Below are positions 44,028 through 52,611 of a stretch of 64,000 nt of DNA, piece by piece. The position numbers were made by a program, and so were the translations under genes. Origin of the DNA: Devosia sp. RR2S18 (GTDB lineage: Bacteria; Pseudomonadota; Alphaproteobacteria; Rhizobiales; Devosiaceae); contig NZ_CP126539.1 of the NCBI RefSeq assembly GCF_030177755.1, positions 3,186,001-3,250,000 on the forward strand. Reading direction: 5' to 3'. The notes under the pieces were generated by a model. That model was not told where the DNA came from. It saw nothing but the letters and a program-made list of their open reading frames with translations, and did not search any database. Position 1 is the stretch's first letter. Every line of letters starts with the position of its first letter.

Positions 44028-44888
44028 TTAGATTTGGTGCCGCCGTTCGAACTCGACGGGTGAGAGCATGCCGTTGCGGACGTGCTTTCGGGTGGGGTTG
44101 TAGAACATCTCAATGTAATCGAACACATCTTGGCGGGCTTCGTCCCGTGTCCGATAGGTCCGACGCCTGATCCTCTCGCGCTTGAGCAGGTTGAAGAAGC
44201 TTTCGGCCACAGCATTGTCATGGCAGTTGCCGCGCCGGCTCATCGAGTGAACCAGATTGTGGTGTCGCAGGAAGCTAGCCCAGTCCATGCTGGTGAACTG
44301 GGAGCCCTGATCGGAATGGACTAGCACCGTGTTCTGTGGCTTTCGGCGCCAGACAGCCATGTGCAGGGCCTGAAGGACGACCTCACTGGTCTGCCGGCTT
44401 TGTAGTGACCAGCCGACGACGCGGCGCGAGAACAGGTCGATGACCACGGCCAGATAGGCAAAGCCCTCCATGGTCTTGATATAGGTGATGTCGGTCACCC
44501 AGGCGGTGTCCGGCGCATCGACGTCGAACTGACGAGCCAGGGTATTGTCGACCACCACAGATGGCTTGCCTCCATAGGCACCAGGCCGGCGCCGGTAGCC
44601 GATCTGAGCCTTGATCCCGGCCAGTCTGGCCAGGCGCGCAACACGATTGGCGCAACTGGTCTCGCCCTGGTCCAGCAGGTCGTCATGCAGCTTGCGGTAG
44701 CCATAAACCTTGCCGCTCTGCTTCCAGGCCTCTTCGATCAGCTCGGTCTGGCGAATGTCTTCCCGCGCCCTTTTGCTCAAAGGGCTTTTGAGCCACGCAT
44801 AATAGCCGCTGGGATGGATGGAAAGGCACCGGCACATGGTGCGCACACAGAACTGCTGGCGATGCTCGGCGACAAACGCGTACCTCAC
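44028..44888 (-). CDS. IS3-family transposase OrfB (DDE integrase core)
   Basis: The 286-residue frame has the rve integrase core with first Asp in DTAWVTDITYIKTMEGFAYL, second Asp in NTVLVHSDQGSQFTSMDWAS and Glu in NCHDNAVAESFFNLLKRERI, so the DDE triad is complete. The N-terminal HTH_21 segment is MCRCLSIHPSGYYAWLKSP. It can start at GTG 44888 overlapping the orfA stop (GTGA), but the active transposase is more likely an OrfAB fusion made by a -1 frameshift at the A7 run. Confidence 0.93.
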   Translation of the reverse strand: MRYAFVAEHRQQFCVRTMCRCLSIHPSGYYAWLKSPLSKRAREDIRQTELIEEAWKQSGKVYGYRKLHDDLLDQGETSCANRVARLARLAGIKAQIGYRRRPGAYGGKPSVVVDNTLARQFDVDAPDTAWVTDITYIKTMEGFAYLAVVIDLFSRRVVGWSLQSRQTSEVVLQALHMAVWRRKPQNTVLVHSDQGSQFTSMDWASFLRHHNLVHSMSRRGNCHDNAVAESFFNLLKRERIRRRTYRTRDEARQDVFDYIEMFYNPTRKHVRNGMLSPVEFERRHQI

Positions 44889-45154
44889 TTTGCATCCTTG
44901 GCGAAGTACGCGGCCGCTTTTTTTAGGATGTCGCGCTCCTCAGTGACCCGCGCCAGTTCTCGCTTAAGCTGCCGGATCTCATCGGCCTGATCCCCACCCT
45001 TGGAAACATCCGATGCATACTTCTTGCGCCACTCGTAGAGCGAATGAGCACTCACCCCCAGACGCTGCGACACCTCCGAAACGGGATACCCCCGCTCGGT
45101 GATCTGACGCACCGCGTCCCGCTTGAACTCGTCGCTGAAATTGCCTTTGCCCAT
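44885..45154 (-). CDS. IS3-family transposase OrfA (helix-turn-helix)
   Basis: The 89-residue protein has the HTH_Tnp_1 region FSDEFKRDAVRQITERGYPV then SEVSQRLGVSAHSLYEWRKK, and a leucine-zipper helix (EIRQLKRELARVTEERDILK) for multimerisation. It binds the element's ends. Codons near its end pass through a seven-A run where ribosomes can slip into the orfB frame. Confidence 0.92.
   Translation of the reverse strand: MGKGNFSDEFKRDAVRQITERGYPVSEVSQRLGVSAHSLYEWRKKYASDVSKGGDQADEIRQLKRELARVTEERDILKKAAAYFAKDAK
44918..44924 (-). other. Probable -1 frameshift heptamer in the IS3 element
   Basis: On the minus strand the orfA codons are CTA AAA AAA GCG, giving the slippery heptamer A AAA AAA. Slipping back one base joins the frame that runs without a stop into orfB. 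This is the usual IS3-family route to the OrfAB transposase. Confidence 0.7.
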
Positions 45155-45183
45155 GTAGGCCTCCTTGCCTCAAAATTAGGGAA

Positions 45184-45213
45184 GAAGGCGTCTACAAATC
45201 TAGGGGCTATTCA
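45184..45213 (-). repeat. Right inverted repeat of the IS3-family element
   Basis: The end of the element upstream of orfA reads, on the minus strand, TGAATAGCCCCTAGATTTGT and continues into AGACGCCTTC. GAT follows directly on the plus strand as the target duplication. Confidence 0.85.
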
Positions 45214-45365
45214 GATCTTCCTTGGTTGGTCTCCTACGTCGTGAACAGGAACCAAAATCCCCGACGGCCCCTTCTTGCGGAGGCAGGCGACAGGGTTGCG
45301 CGCCCGGATCGAGTTCATCAGCCCTTGGCTGAGCTCGGCACCGGGTCGAACCTATCCAGAAAAGA

Positions 45366-46478
45366 GTGGACGTGAGTAGTACTACGGCAGAACCAGCGGA
45401 GATCTCTCCTGACATCGTCAATCCCGAACAGGCGGCCGAGGCAGCAGGGCTCGTTTATGTCTCGGAGGAACACCCTGGCATTCGCCGCCGTAAGTCGGGA
45501 AATGGCTTTAGCTACCGGTCACCGGAGGGCACGGTCGTCAAGGACAAGGACGTGCTCAGCCGGATCCGCTCCCTGGCAATCCCGCCTGCCTGGACCGAAG
45601 TGTGGATCTGCGCCGATCCCAACGGGCATATCCAAGCGACAGGGCGAGACGCCAAGGGCCGCAAGCAATATCGCTATCATCCCAAGTTTCGGGAGGTTCG
45701 TGACAGCGCCAAGTTCGAGCATGTCGTCGAGTTTGCCCGATCGCTTCCCCAAATTCGCAAGGTCGTCGCCGAACATATGAAGCTCAGGGGCTTACCGCGA
45801 GAGAAAGTGCTCGCGGCGACGGTCCACCTGCTGGAATCCACCCTGATCCGTGTCGGTAATGACGACTACGCCAAGCACAACAAGAGTTATGGCCTGACTA
45901 CCCTTCGTGACAGGCATGTCGCTTTGAACGGCTCCGAACTGCGGTTCCAGTTCAAGGGCAAGAGCGGCAAGATGTGGCGCCTCAACCTGCGTGACCGGCG
46001 GCTCGCCAAAATCGTAAAGGCCTGCCAGGACTTGCCGGGCCAGGAACTGCTGCAATATGTGGACGAGAATGGCGACGTTCGCGACGTGACCTCGTCGGAC
46101 GTAAACGCCTACCTGCGTGAGATTACCGGCAAGGACATCACTGCCAAGGACTTCCGCACCTGGGCAGGAACAGTGCTCGCGGCGCTGGCGCTCGATGAAT
46201 TCGAGGGCTTCGACACGGCCGCCAAGGCCAAGAAGAATGTCCGGGCAGCGATTGAGCGGGTGTCTTCACGGCTCGGCAACACGCCAACAATCTGCCGCAA
46301 GTGCTACGTCCACCCAGCGGTCCTCGACTCTTACCTCAGCGGCTCGCTGGTGCTGCAGGTCCGTGAAGAAATCGAAAGCGAACTGCGCGACGACCTCCCC
46401 GGCCTGCAACCGGAGGAAGCCGCCGTTATGGTGCTCCTGCAGCAAAGGCTCGCAGATCGCTCATCCGAAGCCGCCTGA
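45366..46478 (+). CDS. DNA topoisomerase IB (bacterial, poxvirus-like)
   Basis: The 370-residue enzyme has the bacterial TopIB N-terminal domain (HPGIRRRKSGNGFSYRSPEG) and catalytic domain with RVGNDDYAKHNKSYGLTTLR, FQFKGKSGK, DFRTWAGTVLAALAL and ICRKCYVHPAVLD, in which Tyr314 is the likely DNA-attacking residue. It relaxes supercoils through a 3'-phosphotyrosine bond without ATP. It starts at GTG 45366. The region between it and the IS element (45217-45365) probably holds its promoter. Confidence 0.9.
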   Translation: MDVSSTTAEPAEISPDIVNPEQAAEAAGLVYVSEEHPGIRRRKSGNGFSYRSPEGTVVKDKDVLSRIRSLAIPPAWTEVWICADPNGHIQATGRDAKGRKQYRYHPKFREVRDSAKFEHVVEFARSLPQIRKVVAEHMKLRGLPREKVLAATVHLLESTLIRVGNDDYAKHNKSYGLTTLRDRHVALNGSELRFQFKGKSGKMWRLNLRDRRLAKIVKACQDLPGQELLQYVDENGDVRDVTSSDVNAYLREITGKDITAKDFRTWAGTVLAALALDEFEGFDTAAKAKKNVRAAIERVSSRLGNTPTICRKCYVHPAVLDSYLSGSLVLQVREEIESELRDDLPGLQPEEAAVMVLLQQRLADRSSEAA

Positions 46479-46500
46479 GCGTCGGATGAGCTAGACCGCC

Positions 46501-46866
46501 CTAGCCACCGAAGTAAGGATTTTCCGGAAAGTTACCCTCGAGGCAACGGGAGAATTCACGGGTTCCTTCCTCGTAATCGAGCCGCACGCATGCTGCGCGA
46601 CGTTCAGCCTCCGGGAAGGCCGCGATATAGGAAGCGCCCGGCTCTAGTCTTGCCAGATCGTCCCGTGGTGAGGGGCTTGGCGCCGCCGGTGTCTGGGCCG
46701 GTTGAGCCTTAGGCTGGGCCTGAAAGGCCGGCTGAGGTTGGGCAACTACCGCTCTGGTAGTAGGAGCAGGCGCTGTCGAGATTACAGCGACAACGTCGTT
46801 GCGTGGAGCTGTGGCACAGCCGGCGATCGAACAGGCTACGACTAAGGCAGTCAGGGTCTTGTACAT
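46501..46866 (-). CDS. Hypothetical lipoprotein
   Basis: The 121-residue protein has a lipoprotein signal with lipobox SIAGC (Cys17), a proline/alanine/glutamine-rich linker of about 45 residues, and a C-terminal region with two cysteines (RRAACVRLDYEEGTREFSRCLEG) that could form a disulfide. It should be attached to a membrane facing the periplasm. I do not recognise the family. It is divergent from the small peptide gene at 47070, with a CtrA-type site between. Confidence 0.75.
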   Translation of the reverse strand: MYKTLTALVVACSIAGCATAPRNDVVAVISTAPAPTTRAVVAQPQPAFQAQPKAQPAQTPAAPSPSPRDDLARLEPGASYIAAFPEAERRAACVRLDYEEGTREFSRCLEGNFPENPYFGG

Positions 46867-46976
46867 GGGTCACCTCGCGAAAACGACTTAATCAAGCAGG
46901 ACCGAATCTGTTCCAGCGCATCACCTCAATGCACACCCGTGTTGATGATCGTTGCAGGAAAGGCACTGCCGTCACG

Positions 46977-46991
46977 TTAACCTTGCCTTAA
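46977..46991. promoter_or_regulatory. CtrA-type site TTAA-N7-TTAA
   Basis: TTAA at 46977-46980 and 46988-46991 are separated by exactly seven bases. The site is 79 bases before the small peptide ATG at 47070 and 111 bases before the divergent lipoprotein start, so either or both may be under CtrA-type control. Confidence 0.6.
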
Positions 46992-47069
46992 CCTTTTTCT
47001 TTCGCAGCATCGAAGAAGGTGGCAAAGGAGGTTCGACTCGCTCGCAGTGCGAGAATCCCCAGGAACCAA

Positions 47070-47222
47070 ATGCGTACCACCCGCCAGAAGCGTCGCCGTG
47101 CATTCGTGCTCAAAGGGGGCCTGGTTCTGGCCACCGCGATTATCATTCTGACGCCGAAGTTCGAACTGGACCTGAGTGGCATTTCCAACCCGCTCGTGAC
47201 TTCCGCGCAGGCTTTTGAGTAG
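47070..47222 (+). CDS. Small basic signal-anchor/exported peptide, family A copy 2
   Basis: The 50-residue protein starts at ATG 47070 with AGGA seven bases upstream. The order is a basic head (MRTTRQKRRRAFVLKG), hydrophobic segment (GLVLATAIIILTP), acidic FELDLSGI, and NPLVTSAQAFE tail. It aligns by eye with the 61-residue peptide at 17118 (LFTP, LNLDGI, PLVTTVQAEDAV). A longer frame from GTG 47019 lacks a better ribosome-binding site. The function is unknown. The repeated layout argues that both are real genes. Confidence 0.65.
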   Translation: MRTTRQKRRRAFVLKGGLVLATAIIILTPKFELDLSGISNPLVTSAQAFE

Positions 47223-47269
47223 GCTGAAACAGCAGCGGTCGTGCAGCCACTTGTAAGCCGCGCCGCCAG

Positions 47270-48157
47270 CTATGCCGATACGATAGTCGGCTTTCGTCCG
47301 ACCCGTGTTCCCACTGCGCAGGCAGCAATGATGAGCCCTCCTCCGATCCACAGGGGCCATCCGGGGAACTCGGCGAAGAACACAAGGCCAAGGACAGCGG
47401 CCCAGATCAGGCCTGTATAATCGACCACGGCAAACACCGAAGCGGGCACTCGCCTCAATCCAGAAATGAGTAGCAGAAATCCCCCTGCGCCGAGGAATCC
47501 CACCAGCACCAACTGCCACCAGACGCCTGGGTCAGGCAAGCTGAACCCTGGCAATGCCAAGGGGATAAAGATGATGGCAGCAATCACCGATTGCGCAAAG
47601 GTCATCGCCGCCGCGCCGTCGCTGGCTGAGTGATGTTTGAGCAGGACAATCGCCGCTGCATAGCTGATCGGCGCCAGAATGGCTGCACCCCAAGCGAGCA
47701 GGTCAGAGCTTCCGGTGACCCGCACCGGATCTCCGGCGAAAACGATTATCAGCGACCCGGCCACACCCAAGGTCACAGCCAGTAGCAGCATGGGCGAGAA
47801 CGGCTCCTTGAGCAGGAAAATGCCGAAAAGGGAGATGTAGAGCGGTGCGCTCATCGCCAAAGCGGTGGCAACCGCCAGCGGCAGGTGGACGACACCGTAG
47901 AAGAAGAACACTGCGGTCAGCGCAACCAGAGCCCCGCGCAACAAATGGCGCGGCATGTTCTTGCGGGACGGCCACGCCCGCCCCGTCAGGAGGATAAATG
48001 GCACCAACCAGAGCGCGGCACTGAGATTTCGGACAAAGCCAACCTGAAAGGTGTTCAAGCTAGCGCCCAAGGCTTTGGCCGTCGCATCCATGGCGCAGAG
48101 CATGGCCACACCGCCAGCGCCAAGCAGAATGCCTGTTACCCCGTTCTCGAGCTTCAT
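47270..48157 (-). CDS. EamA/DMT-family transporter
   Basis: The 295-residue membrane protein has ten predicted helices in two EamA repeats. Typical blocks are MDATAKALGASLNTFQVGFV with RNLSAALWL in the first, and WGAAILAPISYAAAIVLLKH with YTGLIWAAVLGLVFFAEFP in the second. It belongs to the drug/metabolite exporters; the substrate is unknown. It is a single gene convergent with the small peptide at 47070. Confidence 0.87.
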   Translation of the reverse strand: MKLENGVTGILLGAGGVAMLCAMDATAKALGASLNTFQVGFVRNLSAALWLVPFILLTGRAWPSRKNMPRHLLRGALVALTAVFFFYGVVHLPLAVATALAMSAPLYISLFGIFLLKEPFSPMLLLAVTLGVAGSLIIVFAGDPVRVTGSSDLLAWGAAILAPISYAAAIVLLKHHSASDGAAAMTFAQSVIAAIIFIPLALPGFSLPDPGVWWQLVLVGFLGAGGFLLLISGLRRVPASVFAVVDYTGLIWAAVLGLVFFAEFPGWPLWIGGGLIIAACAVGTRVGRKPTIVSA

Positions 48158-48309
48158 TTCACTTGGGACCGCATGAGATTATGGATGGCAAACCGCAACA
48201 GCAGAGCGCTGTATCGGGGCATCCGACTAGAGGGCCGCCGCAGCGGCGAAACTTTTTCGGCGTAGACGCCGTACCTGCACTGGTCCCTACCATACAATGG
48301 AGAGAACCG

Positions 48310-48738
48310 ATGATGAAACGTGCTGGACTTGCTGTGGGCCTTGTTGCCATCACCTTGGCTGGAACAACGCCTTCCTTTGCCGACCACCTGAACATCGACG
48401 TGGATGGTGCCATGATTGAAGATGGTGCCTTCGTGTTTCCCGCGGTGAAGATCGACCAGGACGGCTATGTCGTTATCCATGCGGTGGAAGACGGCCAGCC
48501 AGTGCTGCCCACATCCATCGGTCACACCGCAGTGCCCGCCGGCGACAGCGAGAATGTGGTGGTCGAGGTCGAGGGTGGCGCCATGGAAGGCACTGAATAC
48601 GTTGCCATGATTCACTACGAGACAAACGACAATGACACCTATGATTTCGGTGAGGGGAACACCGATGTCGATACGCCCGGAATGCGCCCGGACAACACGG
48701 CCTATGCACTGCCCTTCTCGGTAGCAGGCGGCATGTAA
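48310..48738 (+). CDS. Exported DUF7282-like protein
   Basis: The 142-residue protein has a signal peptide (MMKRAGLAVGLVAITLAGTT, cut after SFA). One beta-rich domain follows, with FVFPAVKIDQDGYVVIHAVE, HTAVPAGDSENVVVEVEG and YVAMIHYETNDNDTYDFGEG. This layout resembles DUF7282 surface or periplasmic domains. GGAGAG lies before ATG 48310. The mature protein is acidic. It is divergent from the EamA gene and followed by a clear terminator. Confidence 0.75.
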   Translation: MMKRAGLAVGLVAITLAGTTPSFADHLNIDVDGAMIEDGAFVFPAVKIDQDGYVVIHAVEDGQPVLPTSIGHTAVPAGDSENVVVEVEGGAMEGTEYVAMIHYETNDNDTYDFGEGNTDVDTPGMRPDNTAYALPFSVAGGM

Positions 48739-48749
48739 GAAGTCCTGAG

Positions 48750-48780
48750 GGAGGGCAAATGTGCCCTCCTTCGTCTTTCA
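48750..48780 (+). terminator. Rho-independent terminator
   Basis: The stem GGAGGGCA against TGCCCTCC with an AATG loop (48750-48769) is followed by TTCGTCTTTC. It lies between the DUF7282-like gene and the convergent alpha-mannosidase gene. Confidence 0.75.
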
Positions 48781-48791
48781 AAAAGGTCTTG

Positions 48792-51700
48792 TCAGAGCTC
48801 AATCAGCAAAGTTGCTATTTCGAACGGATGCAAGGACAGTTCGATACTGTTGTTGCGTAGCTCGAATAATCTGCCCTCGCCTTCCTCCATCAAATTGACC
48901 GCGCGCACGGACTTCACGGGCACCCCGAAGTATAGCGTTGCGTTGGCGCGGATATTGGCGTTTTCAAAGATGCGCAGAACCACGGCATCGGACCTCTCCG
49001 CTTTCTTGACGGTTTCGATGGTGACGTTGGCCTGGTCGACCTGAACAAAACTGAAGTTTGCTTCCTGAGATGAAGTCCCGGGCGATGGTTCAGTTGAGCC
49101 GATCACCGCAATAGGGTTGTTGAAGCGCTCGGCGGCGCGATGCACCTCCGCCAGATCGGCCAATCCTTCATGGACGAACAGGGCGTAGCGCAGGCGATGC
49201 TCGCCCAAATCCGCGTCGGCACTGGGGAAATTCGAACCGCGGACGAGGGTCAGGCGGATCGTTTGGTCGTGGGCATCATAGGCGTATTTGCAATCGTTGA
49301 GGAGCGCGACGCCGAAATCGGCTTCGCTCATGTCGACCCAGCGATGCATCGAGGCCTCGAAGCGAGCCCGGTCCCAGGTGGTATTGCGGTGGGTCGGGCG
49401 GGTGACGTGACCAAACTGAATCTCGGAGCGAACTTCGGTTGCGTTGAGATCGAAGGGGAACAGGGTCTTGATGACAATCGAGCGCTCCTGCCAGTCGATG
49501 AAGGTGTCGAACTCGATCTGGCGCTGACCTGCAGCAAGTGAAATTACCTGCACGAGCGAGGAATTCTGGTACTTTCGGGCGATGCGAATGGCGGCGCGAT
49601 GGGGGCCGGTTTCGACCACTGAAATCTCGGCCTGCTCGTCGGCGAGGGGCCAGAACTGCTCCTCGAAATAGCGATCGATGTCCCAGGCATCCCACTCCAT
49701 TGGTTTGTCTTCGTAGGCGATGAGGCGGTTGGCCTTCTCGCCCGCTGCAAGCGTCTCGCGCTGGCTGGTCTTGTCGAAGATCGAGGTGATTTCGACTGCG
49801 GAATCAAAGGTGATCCGAAGCAGTTCATTCTCGAGATGGGTCTCGGAGACCGAGAGTGAAGCGGCAGGAAGGGCAGCTGCGCCGGCGACGACTTGCCCGG
49901 CTGTCCAACCCAGCGGCACAACCGAGACCGGGGCCATTTGTTCGCTGCTGCCGTCGGCGCGCGTGATTGTCTGGAGCGGCAGAACCGTGCCTCCGCAGGC
50001 GAGCGAAACGCCTTCCTGAACTGATTCAGCGCGAAAATGGACGAAGTCTGAACGGCTTTGCGAGGTGAAATTGAGCAGCCGCAACTGGTCTTTGCCCGGC
50101 TGGGCGAAGGCTTGTGCGGCGGCATGCCAGGGTCCGTTGGCGGAACTCAATGTCGAGAAGATGCGGCCATAGTCTACGTCGCTGTCGACATAGACCTCGG
50201 GGATCGAGGTGCCGGGCAAGATATCATGGAACTGGTTGATAAGGACAAGTTCCCAGAACTCGGCCAGCGTCTCACTCGGATAGGAGGCGCCTGCTTGCGT
50301 CATCGCCATGATGCCCAGGAACTCAAGCTCCCGCAGCAGGCGCTCGGAACGGCGATTATTCGCCTTGTTCTTGGCGACCGAGGTGAGCGTGCCGCGGTGA
50401 TATTGCAGATAGAGCTCACCATTCCAGGTCGGGAACTTGCCGGGCACCGCATCCATCTTCTTGCCCAAGCGGTCGAGGAAGGGAACAATGCCTTCAAGCT
50501 TCACTTTGGGCGCGCCGGGTATGCCGCGTTCGAGGCGCGTGCCGCGCTCGATCATGGCTCGGGTGGGGCCGCCACCACCATCGCCATAACCATAGGACAT
50601 GACGACCTCGTTGTGCGCGGCCTTCGGCTCGTAGCGCTTCCAGGCGCCCATGGTTTCGCTGACCGAGAGATCACCATTGTAGGTGGTGTAGATCGCTTCG
50701 TTTTCAAAGCGCTGGGCGGTAATGAGCTGAGCCTTGGTGACCGTGCCGTCGATGCCGCGCCAGAAGAAGGTGTCATAGGGGTGCCGGTCGGTATCGTTCC
50801 AGCTCAGCTTGCTGGTGACGAAGTATTGGAGCCCGGACTTTTCCATGATCTGCGGCAGGTTGGCCGAATAGCCGAATGTATCGGGGAGCCAGACCGTCTT
50901 GGGATCAACCCCGAAATGATCCAGATGGAAACGCCGCCCGCGCATGATCTGGCGGACCAGGCTCTCACCCGAGACGATGTTTACGTCGGGTTCAACCCAC
51001 ATCGCCCCCTCGATCTCGAACTGGCCCGATTTCACCCGAGCGAGCATGCGCTCCCAGAGCTCGGGATAGTCCTGCTTGAGAAAATCGAACAGGACCGATT
51101 GATTGTACATGAAGATAAACTGGGGGTACTCCTCCATGAGGTTGAGCACGGTGGCAAAGGAGCGGGCGGTCTTGTCGCGCGTATGCAGCACCCGCCACAG
51201 CCAGCCCACGTCCAGATGGGTCGAGCCGACTGCCGTGATCTGCGGCTGTACTTCGGTATCGACGAGCTCATAGATTTCACGGGCGATCTGCTCAGCCCCG
51301 CCCAGGCTCGCTTCAAAGGCTTCGGTGTAGGCGCCACGCCGGTCCAGGGCACGGAGCGCCCGGTCCACGATATTGAGAATGGCGTGCCGGCGCGGATCGG
51401 ATTGGTGGAGCCGGATTGCGACTTCGAGGGGCGTTTGCAGGTCGTAGTAGAGTTTCTCAGCGCGCTCGTTGCGCACGAACGCCTCGACGCCGAAGCCAAC
51501 CAGCGGCCGGTCGAAGAAGGTGAAGGCGTTGACCAGCAGAGTGTGCCGGTTGCCCGGCTTGGCATCGCGCTCAATCACCAATTCGGTGTGATTGCCATCG
51601 AGCGCCTGGACGATGTGCCCGTCCAGATATGCCAGGCACTGAGGATCAGTGGAGCCGGGGCGATCCTGCCACTGGCTGGTAAAGCGGAGGAGGAAAGTCT

Positions 51701-51989
51701 TGCCCCGTGCCCCCTCTGGAATTTCGACTTCGGCAGCAAACCAGGTGTGCCCCTGCTTCTTGGCCCAGACTGAGTGGGAGCCGAACGCTTCCCACTGGTG
51801 CCAGACGGCGGCGAGCGCATCGGCTGCCGACATGTCAGCGCGCTGTACGTGCCATTGCCAGGGAAACTTGTCGATTGGTGTCAGGATCTTCTGCTGCAGG
51901 TCGGCGCAGAGCCGGAGGAGCTTGCCCTCCATCTTGAGATCATCGTCCAGAAGGCCGAGCTTGGATGAGAGGGGGTTGGAATAGGTCAT
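48792..51989 (-). CDS. Alpha-mannosidase, GH38
   Basis: The 1,065-residue cytoplasmic enzyme has the GH38 zinc-site motif STHLDVGWLWRVLHTRDKT near residue 254 and the catalytic-nucleophile block KTVWLPDTFGYSANLPQIM near 364, followed by a galactose-mutarotase-like domain (VETGPHRAAIRIARKYQNSS). The length fits the large bacterial and fungal class II alpha-mannosidases. It releases mannose from alpha-mannosides; whether the source is host, fungal or plant glycans is unknown. No sugar transporter gene adjoins it. Confidence 0.9.
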   Translation of the reverse strand: MTYSNPLSSKLGLLDDDLKMEGKLLRLCADLQQKILTPIDKFPWQWHVQRADMSAADALAAVWHQWEAFGSHSVWAKKQGHTWFAAEVEIPEGARGKTFLLRFTSQWQDRPGSTDPQCLAYLDGHIVQALDGNHTELVIERDAKPGNRHTLLVNAFTFFDRPLVGFGVEAFVRNERAEKLYYDLQTPLEVAIRLHQSDPRRHAILNIVDRALRALDRRGAYTEAFEASLGGAEQIAREIYELVDTEVQPQITAVGSTHLDVGWLWRVLHTRDKTARSFATVLNLMEEYPQFIFMYNQSVLFDFLKQDYPELWERMLARVKSGQFEIEGAMWVEPDVNIVSGESLVRQIMRGRRFHLDHFGVDPKTVWLPDTFGYSANLPQIMEKSGLQYFVTSKLSWNDTDRHPYDTFFWRGIDGTVTKAQLITAQRFENEAIYTTYNGDLSVSETMGAWKRYEPKAAHNEVVMSYGYGDGGGGPTRAMIERGTRLERGIPGAPKVKLEGIVPFLDRLGKKMDAVPGKFPTWNGELYLQYHRGTLTSVAKNKANNRRSERLLRELEFLGIMAMTQAGASYPSETLAEFWELVLINQFHDILPGTSIPEVYVDSDVDYGRIFSTLSSANGPWHAAAQAFAQPGKDQLRLLNFTSQSRSDFVHFRAESVQEGVSLACGGTVLPLQTITRADGSSEQMAPVSVVPLGWTAGQVVAGAAALPAASLSVSETHLENELLRITFDSAVEITSIFDKTSQRETLAAGEKANRLIAYEDKPMEWDAWDIDRYFEEQFWPLADEQAEISVVETGPHRAAIRIARKYQNSSLVQVISLAAGQRQIEFDTFIDWQERSIVIKTLFPFDLNATEVRSEIQFGHVTRPTHRNTTWDRARFEASMHRWVDMSEADFGVALLNDCKYAYDAHDQTIRLTLVRGSNFPSADADLGEHRLRYALFVHEGLADLAEVHRAAERFNNPIAVIGSTEPSPGTSSQEANFSFVQVDQANVTIETVKKAERSDAVVLRIFENANIRANATLYFGVPVKSVRAVNLMEEGEGRLFELRNNSIELSLHPFEIATLLIEL

Positions 51990-52119
51990 CTGCGACTCCG
52001 GCGCCTACTGGTTAGTTCGGGTCGCATCCGTGGGTACGACACCGCGGCAGAAGAGCACGGGTTGTGCAACGTTGCAATGACAGCCAACTCAGCAACGGAG
52101 GCTGTTGAGACAGTTCCTT

Positions 52120-52353
52120 CTACCAGTTGGTTTCCAAGGCGGCGGTTATCTCCTCGTCCGTCCAGTGCTCCGGGGCCCACACGCCAGTGCGGCGGCCTTC
52201 CTGTTCCACATAAGAGTGCCGCAGGCGCATGCCCCCGGCCGCTTCTTGAGGGGAAGAGCCATGGTGGTACTCTGGGGCTGAGTGGCTGAAATCGCGGCCG
52301 CGCTGTTCCCCTTCGTGCAACCAGATGCCGGAATAAGTGTCGTTCTCGCTCAT
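52120..52353 (-). CDS. Hypothetical acidic 77-residue protein
   Basis: The frame begins MSENDTYSGIWLHEGEQRGR and ends WAPEHWTDEEITAALETNW. GAGG lies about six bases before ATG 52353, and a longer in-frame start upstream is less well placed. It is hydrophilic, rich in Glu, His and Trp, with no membrane segment or signal peptide. I do not recognise the family. The coordinates and codon use look normal for the genome. Confidence 0.55.
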   Translation of the reverse strand: MSENDTYSGIWLHEGEQRGRDFSHSAPEYHHGSSPQEAAGGMRLRHSYVEQEGRRTGVWAPEHWTDEEITAALETNW

Positions 52354-52456
52354 GGTGGGCCTCGCTCCTTGTCTCTGCTCAACGCTCAACCAGAAGCCAG
52401 GCTCCATGATATGGGCAACAAGGCACCTAGAGTGACGAAACCTGCTTTGACCAAGT

Positions 52457-52484
52457 AAATTGCAGTTGATGAAAATTGCACTTG
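52457..52484 (+). repeat. Two AAATTGCA(G/C)TTG direct repeats
   Basis: AAATTGCAGTTG at 52457-52468 and AAATTGCACTTG at 52473-52484 differ at one base and start 16 bases apart, in an AT-rich stretch upstream of the coiled-coil gene at 52612. They look like tandem binding sites for a regulator in its promoter region. Confidence 0.55.
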
Positions 52485-52611
52485 TTCGTTAACTCTGTTT
52501 GTTAGGGTAAATGAATGGTTGTGGTTGGATTCATTACAGCTTTCAGACTTCATGCACAGCGTCGATCAACTCATGCCGGTTGGGGCGCCGGAAGCAACCA
52601 TGGAGACGTGA

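Larger units (their letters stand above)
43994..45213 (-). mobile_element. Complete IS3-family insertion sequence
   Basis: The 1,220-base element is bounded by imperfect inverted repeats: left TGAATAGCCCCTTGTTCTGT from 43994, and right, read inward from 45213, TGAATAGCCCCTAGATTTGT, with similarity continuing through TAGACxCCTTC. The element is flanked by a three-base direct repeat GAT (43991-43993 and 45214-45216), matching the short target duplication of IS3 members. It encodes orfA and orfB on the minus strand, both intact, so it may still be active. It sits between the glgX promoter side and the topoisomerase IB gene and breaks neither coding region. Confidence 0.9.

Noticed and set aside
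43844..44221. Apparent 126-codon N-terminal extension of GlgX
   Set aside because: The frame runs through the glgX upstream DNA into the IS3 element on the same strand, overlapping orfB in another frame. The GlgX CBM48 domain begins after 43843, and no homologue has this text.
50058..51773. Long plus-strand open frame of 571 codons
   Set aside because: It is a mirror of the GH38 alpha-mannosidase codons on the other strand. Its composition is rich in His, Gly and Arg, and no domain is visible.
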